A DNA stretch of 64,000 nt from Ciona intestinalis (Eukaryota; Chordata; Ascidiacea; Phlebobranchia; Cionidae): assembly GCF_000224145.3 (NCBI RefSeq), contig NC_020179.2, positions 612,571 through 676,570 of the forward strand. Reading direction: 5' to 3'. The number at the start of each line of letters is the position of its first letter. Positions within the stretch are counted from its first letter, which is position 1. Positions 34,430 to 45,144 of this stretch are shown piece after piece. The position numbers were made by a program, and so were the translations under genes. Below the pieces are notes generated by a model. It was not told the origin of the DNA. It saw only the letters and a program-made list of their open reading frames with translations, and searched no databases.

Positions 34430-34646
34430 TAGTAGGGTGGGAAAAGACGGCACACCTTTAGCATATAGTAGCTCAGGATGGGGAAAGATGGCACACATTT
34501 TCAATCTCTTTTCTCTTCCCATTGGGTTTAATAAACAAAGAGCATTCAAAGAATTATAAGACCATGTCCGCACGACTCCCATAGTCACGATCAGGATATT
34601 TGGATGTTATGTGCTTACGGTAGTTTATCTTTCCCTACAGTACTAT
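34430..34646. mobile_element. Two nested MITE-like copies
   Basis: The left terminus occurs twice ('tagtagggtgggaaaagacg' at 34430 and 'aggatggggaaagatggcac' at about 34473), followed by one interior and one right end 'tttccctacagtactata': an insertion of one copy near the end of another. Confidence 0.6.
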
Positions 34647-34869
34647 AAGTACATATATCGTGGTTTCCGTTTCTCTTCAATACAAAAACACTATATTTTT
34701 AACAGCAATTGTAGTAAATTGCTGCCGAACACCTACATGTTTCGCTTTGTTTAATTTGTATATAGGTACGTTTCATTGACATTCTTTATTTTAAGAATTG
34801 CTAATCTGCATGATTAGTTCAAAATCGTCATAACATTTTAGTAGCGACTGTTTCTTCAACGGTAGAGAA

Positions 34870-37800
34870 ATGAGCCAGGCACATCATGGTAAAACAGGTT
34901 AGAATATTTAATTTACCTAAAAAAATTATGTTTTAAAAACTTAGTGTCTTGTAAGTTCCGATTGGGAAACATGAATTTTCGGTACGAACATTCTGCCCCA
35001 TTACTACTATAATTAAAAAAATCATTGCGCCTTATTTTACTTTCCGTAGCCGTAGCACAACGTATTGGTATTGGATGATAGGCTACGAGTATCAGTTTTA
35101 CAAGACGTTATAATTTCAGGCAAAGCTGTAAAAATCGTGAAGGTTAATAAAGATACCCCGCACCTTAATCTAGATCGGCTTGAACAAATACTTCACAACT
35201 ACCAGGATCATCCTGTTGCTATCATAAGTGTGTTCGGGGAACATCGGACGGGAAAATCTTTTCTATTAAACTTTCTTTGTCAATATCTGCGAGAAAATCA
35301 GGTCCGTATTTTGAGTGTCACTTATTTTATCCTCGCGTGGCGTGACAACGGCATTTGTTATAACACTTGAGAGTTCTGATTTATGTATATTGTGCCCGTT
35401 TGCCAGTTACAGAGTAACTTTGTATAACTGTCGGAATATCTAGATATTTTGTTTTAATCGTTTATTAATATTTGCGTGAAATTTTAATGCACTGATATGA
35501 GTGATTGCTAAAGTTATTATTTGATTTCAGTCACCAAGTTGGTATAAGAAGAACTATGTGAAGCTGATCAACACGTTTCACTGGAAAGGCGGCGTTGAAC
35601 GCGATACGATTGGAATTTATATGACAGACAAACCATTCATGCTAAAGAATGATAAAGGGCAGGTAAGAGTAGTTCGACAGCCTGTATAGTAAAATGGGCA
35701 AGACGGGACACCTGTAGCACATAATATCCAAATATCCTGATCGTGTTTTAAAGAAATACGGACGGTCTATGGGAGTCGTGAAGATACGGTTTTATAATTC
35801 TTTAAATGATCTTTGATTACTACCAAATGAGACGAGAAAATCGAAAGAAAAGGTGTCCTCTCCGCCCACCCTACTATATAAAGTATTTCCTAATGCTACT
35901 ATTTCACCAGGACACAGCTGTGTTTTTCATGGACACGCAAGGTTCCTTTCATAAGCAAGTAACAGCAGGAGAATCCTCCCTCATGTTTGCACTGAGCAGT
36001 TTGTTAAGCTCGGTTCAAATTTATAACCTGCCTTCTGCAATGATTCGAGAAAATGATCTTCAACATTTGGAGGTAAATGGACTGGTGCTTACTGAGCTTA
36101 TGAAAATTACAGTCTTTACAAAGTCAGTTATAAAACATTATGTATCTGTAACCGACCATGATGTTTTTAACAAATTTACCCTTCAGTCTTGCACCTACAG
36201 TTCAATGAAACACAACCTATTTATTTCCAAGGTGTTTACACATTATGCCCAAGCAGCCATTGACTATGAAGGAGATGAAGGTTCCCAACATTCATCTCTA
36301 TTTCAGGTAAATCATTATGACAAATATATTAGGGTGGGGGAAGATGGGACATGCTAAGCACATACGATCCAAATACCCTGATCGTGTTAAACAATTAACA
36401 ACGGTTTATGAAAGTCGTGTGGATACGGTTTAATATTTTTTTTTGGTGTTCTTTGTTTGGTACTAAATGGGACAAGAAAATATAATAAAAAGGTGTCCCA
36501 TCTTCCCCATCCTACTATAGCCTATATAATGTTCAATCAATTAAAAGTACGACTCATTTTAGAGTCTTCTGTTTCTGGTTCGAAACTGGCAGATGTCAGA
36601 TTATCATTACGGTAGCAAAGGAGGGATGGATTATATGAAGGAAGTTATGAAAACTGATAAGGCAGAGAATGATTCAGTGCGACGACAGATTAAACAGAGT
36701 TTTTCCGACGTCCGATGTCATTTGTTGCCACATCCTGGGGTAAAGGTTACCAAACACAAAGACAGCAGTCGTTCCAGCATTAAGCTAGCAGGTAACAAAA
36801 AAACGAGAACTAAATTTGTTTTTTGTGAATTTTTTTTAAATTACAGTTTGTTCAAATTAAATAAAAAAATACCTATAATGACACCACCCCCCATAATGGT
36901 ATCAGCATCAAGCCTCGAACCCTTCATCTTTTGGTCATAAGCGGGGACTAGTCAATTTATCACGACGCTGTACATATAAAAAAAAACCTTATGATGATTT
37001 TATTCATCTTTACAACAGACATAGAGGAGGATTTTCTTGATGGAGTTGATGATCTGGCCAAGTGTTTGTTCTCAAAGAATAAGTTAGTTGTGAAGAAATT
37101 TGATGGTGAAACTTGCACTGGTGAAGTTATTTTGAAGTTGGCTTCTGAGTTTAAAGAAAAGTTAGAAAGTAGTTCAATGCCAAAAGTCAATACATTTTTA
37201 AAGGTATGAAGATTGTATGATTCTTACTTTGAAAAAATATTAATTCTTACTTTGTGTTCTCAAGAATGATGAAATCGTTGAATTCTGCCAAAGAATTCAG
37301 GAGTTTGAAGAAGACTACGAGACAAGCATTGAAGCTGAGGTAAAATAAGTCATTTTTTTGTATTTTTACTTTAACTGAGTTTGGGTTGCTAGGTGGGAGA
37401 AAAATATGTTGAGCCATTAGAGTTGGTAAACTTTCATGAAGAATGCTTTGTGAAAGCATTGTCGAAATACAAAGCTGAACAAGTTTTAAGTGACGGTGAA
37501 AATGTGGTTTCTGAAGATCTCATGAAGAAATGCTTGGCAGTTGCTTTTAAAGCGATGGTTCATGAAAACAATGCACGGAAAGTAAGATAAGAATTGTTTA
37601 TATTTAATTAATCTTAACAACCTATTTTTCTCATGGAAAATAAAATAATTTTATTAACCTGAAGAATTAATCTACAGCCATTTAGTCACTACTTTTTTTT
37701 CAAGTAGTTTTTACCTGCGGTGGGTTATATCGACTTTAATTAATCTTAACCAATTATTTTCATCAAGGAAAAGAAAAGAATTGTCATCATGGATAAAGCC

Positions 37801-40340
37801 ATTGCTGCAGGGAATGTGTATAAGCAAGAAATGAAAAGGGTGATATGTGTTTAAATTAATAAAAGAGTAGTAGGGTTTAAGTTAGACATTTTATTAGGTG
37901 GTGTATGAATACCCGTGTTATAACGACTGTCATTTACCTACCATGCGAGGATAACGCAAGTTACTACAACTTATTCATTGTAAACAAATCTTTGTGTTTA
38001 AACAGATCGCAGGTGGAAAGTATTTAGAGGATGTTAGTGAAGCAAAACAAGAAGCCAAAACAAAAGCACATGAAGCATTTAAAACCTTCACCAGTAACTA
38101 CAACAAGGATTTGGTTAAGAAATGTTTGAAGGATCTAGACAATGTTATTGAATCAAAGCAAAAACAATTTGAAAGGAAAAATGCAAAACAATTGGTATGA
38201 TGTTTTGTTAACCAGTTCCATGTTATATGATTCTGTTATTTTTGTTGCAGGAAGTTCTTGATGCAGATTTATCAAAGTTGGTTGCTGAAACTACAATGTA
38301 TTATGCAGAGTTGATGAAAAAGGTAATTTCAGATCGTTTTACTATTATGTGGTGTATGGAACAGCGAGCTCGGGGTGTATGAAATAAAACACTTGTGTTA
38401 TAATGACTGTCATTGCCCGTCAAACAAGGGGTAATAGGTTACATTAATTCACATCCATATCTGATTTGAATTACGTTTATGGTTTTCACTAATACATCAA
38501 AACATGTACTTTTCCTAAACTTTTATTATAGGCAATTGAAGAAGATTCTAAAGAAGACCTAGATAGCTTGTATGATACTAATCTTCAAATTTCAATTGAC
38601 CGATTTATGGATAATGAAATTGGTCAAGAATTGCAATGCAAAACGGAAAAACTCAAAACCCTTAAAAACAAAATCAGGGAACACTTTAAAACATTAAAAC
38701 AAGAAACTGAAGACGAGCATAAACCTAAGAAGGTATTTAATCTTTTTACAGTTAATGAAATTGGTTTCTAGTATAAAAGTAATAATAATACGTTTGGTAA
38801 AACTAAGAGCTCAGAGCAACAAAGTAAGACACTTTTGGTATAAATGTAAACAATGCAATCTAATTTATTACAGATTGAGAGAAAGAATTACTTATTGCAA
38901 GAAAATGAACTACAAAGGCTTCGTACAAAACGCAGACAGCTTGCATCAAAGTATTCTTCCTCATTTAAGGTGAAGTTAAACTTTTTACAAATGTCTTACT
39001 GGTATTATAGAAGTCTTGTTATTTGGACTCTCAATTTTTTATCATCGTATGTCATACAATTTTTTTTCTGATGCCAGAGTACAGTGGTTAGAGGGCTTGT
39101 ATTATAACCAAAAAAAGCCCGGAAAACAAAACAAAACGGTAGTCGTACACGACGTTGTTGTTTTATACACCTTGTGCCCTCTTAAAAATTACATATGTAT
39201 GTTACTTTGGGCAAAATTACTGATACCAATTTATCACAGCACCTCAAAGAGAAATATGTTGATGATGAAGAAGTTTACCAAATTCAAAGAAAAGCAAAAC
39301 AACAAGCATTGAAGGCATATGCTGATATAGAGAATGATGTTTCAACGGAATGTGTTGATATTTATTGGGAAAATAAAGACACACTCCAGCAAGAAATTGA
39401 ACAATTCTTCAATCAAGTGAAAGAAAACAACCTGAAGAATAAGGTAATGTTAGGGAAACTGGTAAAAAAGATATTTAGGCTATACATGAATGCCATGTTG
39501 GACACTTTAACACCCAGTGGAAAATCCTCCAAAAATGAAGTTACCCCTAAAGTAAGATACATGGTAACTCATATGTGTACACCAGGTGTATGAAACAGGA
39601 TACCCGTGTTATAACAACTGTTGTTTCTCCCCACGCCAGAATAAAGCAAGTTACATTTACTCAATTGATTAATATTATACTCTACAGGTTAACATTGAAA
39701 GGAGTTTGAACCCATTTTATGAAGAATTATCAGCAGACTACTTGCGTACAATGAACAAGGTATTTAGACTACCCATAAAGTATATAATCAAAAAATATTA
39801 TAAAAGTTTTTTTTTAAATCTTTTATCGTATAAAGACAATTTGTATTTACTGCATGTAATGTATTTATTTTAAGGGTTTTGTTTCATATTTGACACAAAT
39901 ATGTATAAAACAAAACATGTATTCTTAGTTTCGCTGGCAAAACCTTTTATCATTTACAGGCATCTAGAAATGCAAGTGTTGCTACATTAGAGACCTTGCA
40001 TGGGGCATTCATATCTTCAGTACATGAGGAATTGAACAAAGCAATTCCGTACGAAAACATTCAACAAATTGCGATTGCAACTTGTGAGGGAATGTTGAGA
40101 GAACAGCAAGATGAAGTAAATAATGGAAGAAAAATTTGGAAAGAATTAATGGATCAAGTTTCTGCTGGTGCTTCAGCAAGTGTTGGTTTTAGACAACAGT
40201 TCAACCAACATGGTATGAGGTATGATAAGTTAAGTGGTGAAAAAGGTGACTCTACTTTAATGGAAACTACTCTGGCAAATTTCAATGTAAATATTTCTAA
40301 GCTGCCGTGCATTCAGTATTTGAAAACTTTGAATTTTTGA
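34870..40340 (+). CDS. Atlastin/GBP-like large GTPase, copy 2 (17 exons, 847 aa)
   Basis: Divergent paralogue of copy 1. Exons: 34870-34897, 35120-35301, 35531-35662, 35911-36072, 36232-36306, 36563-36791, 37019-37203, 37265-37339, 37393-37581, 37768-37839, 38006-38194, 38251-38322, 38532-38732, 38874-38969, 39240-39443, 39688-39759, 39960-40340; sum 2544 nt. Start: MSQAHHGKT joins in frame to GKAVKI, as in copy 1. G motifs: P-loop GEHRTGKS (49-56), switch I ERDTIG (Ile97 where copy 1 and atlastins have Thr), DTQG, and LVRNW with Asn for Asp. Tail: coiled or helical, no membrane pair, ends TLNF. The last exon has a Ser/Gly/Gln-rich insert (about residues 780-815) absent from copy 1. Function unknown; GTP binding and self-assembly are plausible from the family, but base specificity may differ. 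Confidence 0.88.
35302..35420. repeat. SINE fragment immediately after exon 2 donor, copy 2
   Basis: 'tgtcacttattttatcctcg' then 'gcgtggcgtgacaacggcat' and 'gttataacacttgagagttc' match the sense-strand sequence of the copy 1 fragment at 32438-32515, at the same distance from the splice donor. The insertion therefore predates the duplication or was spread by conversion. Confidence 0.65.
35677..35880. mobile_element. MITE-like copy in GTPase copy 2 intron 3
   Basis: Left 'tatagtaaaatgggcaagac', right 'cctctccgcccaccctacta'. No counterpart at the same intron of copy 1. Confidence 0.6.
36329..36518. mobile_element. MITE-like copy in GTPase copy 2 intron 5
   Basis: Termini 'tagggtgggggaagatggga' and 'tcccatcttccccatcctac' are almost perfectly complementary, making this one of the youngest-looking copies. 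Confidence 0.7.
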
Positions 40341-42486
40341 ACAAAATAATTGTTTTTCAGTTGCCCCTTATACTCAAATTTATTTATCAGTATTAAAACC
40401 AATCATTTAAATTTACCATATTAAATATCATTGTACAAAATTTTCGTATTTTGCTTCGTATAAGTGTTATTGCCTATTTAATTTATATATTCTAAATGTT
40501 TTAAAATTCTTACTGGTTTAGTATTTGTATGATTTCCAAATGAAAGTAAAAACTTTTAATTTGTTTGATTTCTTTATTTTATTCACGTATCACTCACTGT
40601 GTGTTGTTAAATTTTAAAACTGTAAAAAAAATTCGAGAGTGTACATTTTGATTCAGGCTTATTTTTTGCTCATGTTGATCCTTTTCATCAAACAGCTTTG
40701 CTTTTTGTTAATTGCGTTGTGTGCAAGCATCATAATCGTGTAAAGATAAAATAAAAAAATGGCATTTTATTTAATATGTATCAGACAGTAGCCTAGCATT
40801 TTATTTTAAACACTGGCTAGGAGCTGCAGGACAAAAACAACAACTGGTTTTAGTTTTTTTGGTTCTTTTTATCCTCGTTCACATAAATTACACAAAATTG
40901 CGCACGGGCAGCAAAAAAATGAGAATTAAGAACATTTAAAATTAGTACAACCATCCGTTCTTCCCGTCATTCCAACCAACATTATGACGTAATACAGTGA
41001 CGTAAAGACGCTGGGTGGACACAAACAGAACATTAACGCGATAGACTTGCACAGATGTAGGAAGCACGCGGCAAAGTCGAATATATACAACCGTTACAGA
41101 CAAATTAAGACTGTTTCGAATTCATTTTCACTCAAAGCAGCTTAGTTGTTTGGCAAACTGTTTAAAGTAAGTTTGAATTAAGTTTATAGAGAGCGGTAAA
41201 TGACAGTAAAACAAAACCCTGTACCTCTGCACAATATGAAAGCAACATACATGCAATATGCGTTCAAACACTCTATGTTGTCTATATTGCAACCGTGGCT
41301 ACATACGCTGCTACAGTTCCCACAAAAATGCACCGAACACACAATAAACAAAAGGAATCATCCGCCAACCCCTAAAAGTCCAGAAATAAAATCGGAAAAA
41401 TGAAACTTTGGCGACATTTACACAACTTAGTGAAAACCGCGGCTTTTAAAACTGACGGTAAAAGACATCAATCTTATAAATGAGAAATGTCATGACTATT
41501 GTTGCAACTATAGATATGTTGGTGCATTGGGTAAACCAGGCCGAGGTAAAAAGGGCTGGCAGTAATGGGTTGCTTAATAATCAGAGTTGGTATTTTAGTA
41601 ACAAACTGAAACGATACATCTGCGCAACTGAACACCAGGGTAACACAGAATCGAAAGTGAACCGAAAACTCAATGGCACACTTAAACTAAAATTTTGTTT
41701 TTTAATGGATTAGTATTAGTTTTAGCATATGGCTGAAGTTTTGGGTATATCCAGTCGTGGTGGTGGTGTGCAAAACTTTGGTTAAGGCACGAGGTGCGCG
41801 GTTTTGAGCAAAGTCGGGGCGAAATTGACATGAACGAAAGTTACGAAGAGGCGAAAAATGCATTAAAACACAATAAAACAAAGCTTAAAGCGAAAGCTTG
41901 CAGGAAAAATAGAAAAAGTAGGCTTTTGGCGGGTTTTACATGATTATGGTATAAGTGGGAACTTTGGGATAAGAGAGCTATGAACATGCTCTAGCAATTA
42001 GAATGCCTGGTAAACCTTGGGTGTTACTGGTACTTATTGGGGGTTTTATCCAATTTTTCACAGTGGGATAAACGAGATTGGTTGGGGTTATATTGGGGAT
42101 TTAAAGTTAAACGATTCTTGGTAGTAATAAAACAATATGTAGTTAAACTTGTCAGGCTGTTTCACGATGTCCTGGCAGTCATTTTGCCGAGTATAATGTT
42201 CTTTTAAAACGCACGTAACATATTAGCGGCTAATGCCCTTCTTGCACAAATCTTGGCAGAAAATCCAATCTAGAACCCTTGTTTACATCTGTGACCAGGA
42301 CTTGCACCTAATATAGGCGTCTACATGCTATATACCGTCACCCAAGCACTTCACACGCCAAAAATCACCAGTCGAATACCGAAAAGGAAAAAAGGAACGA
42401 AAACCATCGAAAAAGTCTCGGAGAAAATGTGATTAGCGCGCCGACGTCACAAAACGTTCGTGCAATCACGTGATCCAGCATAAGGA
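40341..42486. other. Convergent intergenic region, 3' UTRs
   Basis: Between the stop codons of GTPase copy 2 (plus) and LARP1 (minus), so it holds both 3' UTRs. No exon could be supported. Small open frames at 41200-41403 and 41480-41713, and a short one starting at 41729, have no family motif or splice support. Confidence 0.5.
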
Positions 42487-45144
42487 TTAAGATCGCTTGT
42501 CACGTGATAGCGCGTCACCGGTTGCTTGGTTTCGTTTACGATGCGTTGTTGGTTTGCTCGCTTCGTTGTTCTCAGGTGGAGTGGCCGTCTCATGCACGGG
42601 AGGCTGTGTGGAACAAAGAGGAATGATATTGGTGAATTAAAGGTAAATAAGTGGGTGAATGATATTTACTTTTGTGGCAGGGCACTTATACAAGTTACAA
42701 CACAAGTGTTTTGTTTCATACACCTCATGCCCACTTACAAGTTACCACTTTCGTAACTTTTTCATCCTGTATGAGGGAAGTGACAGTCGGGATAACACAG
42801 GTGTTCTGTTTTATACATTTTGTGCCTGGTAATGAGTTACCATGTATGTAACTTTGCGGTGATTATATAAATGGTGCGCAGTTTAAACCACAGACATTAA
42901 AAAAAATATTATTTTTTATGTGATTTGATATAAACAAACATAATCAAAAGTACTTACCAAAACTCGAAAATCTTCAAGTTTTCTGAACTTTTTCAGCCAC
43001 GTTTGGATTTGTGGATCCACCTCTCCACGTGGGTAGCCAGAATATTTCAAATAAGCCCAGAATTTTTCCAAACCATAGAGTTGCCCTGTGTATTAAAGGG
43101 TTATAAGAATACTTAGGCATATATGGGCGAGGCTTTTGGATACTTGGTGGTTGGGAAATGGTGCAAGTTATAACACGGATGTTCTGTTTCTTACACCTAG
43201 TGAGCGTTTACATGTTACCATGTATGTAACTGTGTGGGGGATTGTGTTTCATTACTGACATTTAAAAAGCCTTGAATTGAAACAAACAGTTAGATTTAAG
43301 CATTTGCAGAAACAGCAGCTTAAAATAGAAAAAAAATCGAATTGAACATTAGTAAAAAGATATACAATAAATCACACTAAAAATACAATAATTATCAAAT
43401 AAGACATATATACAATAAATGAAGTTATTTAAGCTACAATGCTTGAGAGAAGATACATTTTTTAAGCAGGCTGCAATAAATTTCAAACCAAATACTGAAT
43501 AACAAAACCTCACCATCTTTATAATCACGAATCACGTCTTCTTGGAACTCCTTGAAAACATCTGGACGACAACGTTTCTCCAACCCATAGCTGTAGAATC
43601 GGAACAAACACTCCAAACCATACCTGTTGTGGGGATTATAAAGCAATTACAATTTAAAGTTGGTTTTAAACACATAGGATAACCCAAAGAATAAATCTTG
43701 TTTATTTAAAAGGATAAAAGCAAATATTTTAAACTGTCTGCAAGCTTGTTTACATGTTACCAAGTATGTAAGTTTTAAACGTTCAAAGTATTAAAAAACC
43801 ATATTCTCATGACTCCCTTAGACCATTGGTAATTGTTCAAAACCCGATTAGGATATTTGGATATTATGTTAAAGGTATCTTCACCCATTCAACTATATAT
43901 GCTGTACTTTGTGTAAAATTAGTAAACCCTCCGAAGTTGGTTATGTGACTCCAGTTTACAAAGTCCTGTATTAATAAAACAAGTAAAGCCCATTCACCTG
44001 TATCCCTGCTTCCCATCTTCCACAGCAAGAGATTTGAATTCCTCGAACATCTTCTTGTTGAAATTATCACGGAGGAAAAACGACCAGAACCTGAACAGCG
44101 TGTTCATCTCGGGGGATTGACCGACGCCACGACGATCTCTCTCTATTAACAATAACAACTTCAATATTAACAATAAGATCCTTACAGAGATGAGAATAAA
44201 GTTTTTGTTCAAAAGGTTGTGTGGGGGTCTGGAGGCGTTTAGGTGTCTTACCACTCCAGTTTCAAGTTTGAAAGGAGAGCGTTCCCATTTATTAGAGGTG
44301 CGTATACAAACGAGCAGAGCCAAAGTATATTGCATTCACCACAATAATCTATGAGGTTCCCAATGTTTGACAACTATGAGTGTAACTGCATTTTAACAAT
44401 GTCACACCAGATTTTACCCTGCTGTTAGGTGTCTATACAAACAAGCAGAGATAAAGTATATTGCATTCACCACATTAATCAATGAGGTTCCTTAGGTTTG
44501 AATTATTAAAATAAAAAAATTATTAAGTATATTTTAAGGCTAACACAAAAAAAGTTTTTTTTAATTAAATCTACCAAAAACACATACCTCTCAAACACTT
44601 GCTGTGGTATTTGCTGTAAACTTGTTGAGCAAATCCTTTTTCTTTAAGCAGTGAATGCGAGGGGTGTTCAAACTTGGGTAGTGAATGAGGGGTGCCGGAT
44701 TGGAATCTTCTACCATCTGGTAGAGGACTCATGCCACGGTCGCTAGAAAATAAAAATATTTAATAATCATGAACTGCTAATTATCAGTTTTCAATCTTTT
44801 TATAATATAAAACACAAACCTAGATATATATATAGAGAGCGGGGTGAGGGAAATAGGTCACCTTTTCATTCTATTTTATCTTCCCATTTGACAGTAAACA
44901 AAAAAATTCAAAGAATTATAAAACCGTATCCTCACGACTTGTTTAAAACACAATCAGGATATTTGGATGTTATGTGCCAAAAGTGTTTTCCCCTACAGTA
45001 CTATATATATAATATACACGTGCATACTAACCTAACAGATGGAGTTCTTGACCTTGATCGATGTTCACGAATGTCCATAACCCAACCAACGTGGTGTTCT
45101 TCTGGTGGATGACTACTGTGCCGTGTCTTTCTCTTACGGGGAGT
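42487..45144 (-). CDS. LARP1: LARP1 exons 18-23: DM15 region and C-terminus
   Basis: Exons (minus): 45032-45144, 44588-44742, 43998-44142, 43514-43623, 42958-43085, 42487-42603. Exon 18 has [12 protein letters not shown]; exons 19-22 form the three DM15 repeats that bind capped TOP m[20 protein letters not shown], then [33 protein letters not shown] and [15 protein letters not shown]. Exon 23 gives a short hydrophilic tail of 38 residues ending TAA; it is placed by an acceptor (cacacag) and frame, without homology, so it is the least certain exon. Confidence 0.9.

Larger units (their letters stand above)
32924..34869. promoter_or_regulatory. Shared divergent promoter region of the GTPase pair
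   Basis: 1.95 kb between the two start codons (32923 and 34870). It must hold both promoters. Contents: the inverted-repeat arms at 33026-33234 and 34100-34306, MITE copies at 33371-33558, 33907-34099 and 34430-34646, and short 5' UTR stretches. No clear TATA box. A splice acceptor-like 'ttacag' stands just before the copy 1 start on the sense strand, so a 5' UTR intron (or trans-splice site) is possible. Confidence 0.6.

Noticed and set aside
37680..37760. Additional exon between GTPase copy 2 exons 9 and 10
   Set aside because: No frame-compatible exon, and copy 1 goes directly from the equivalent exon 9 to 10.
41200..41760. Small plus-strand frames, including MAEVLGISSRGG starting at 41729
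   Set aside because: Short, no family match, no supporting splice pattern; probably 3' UTR or intergenic.
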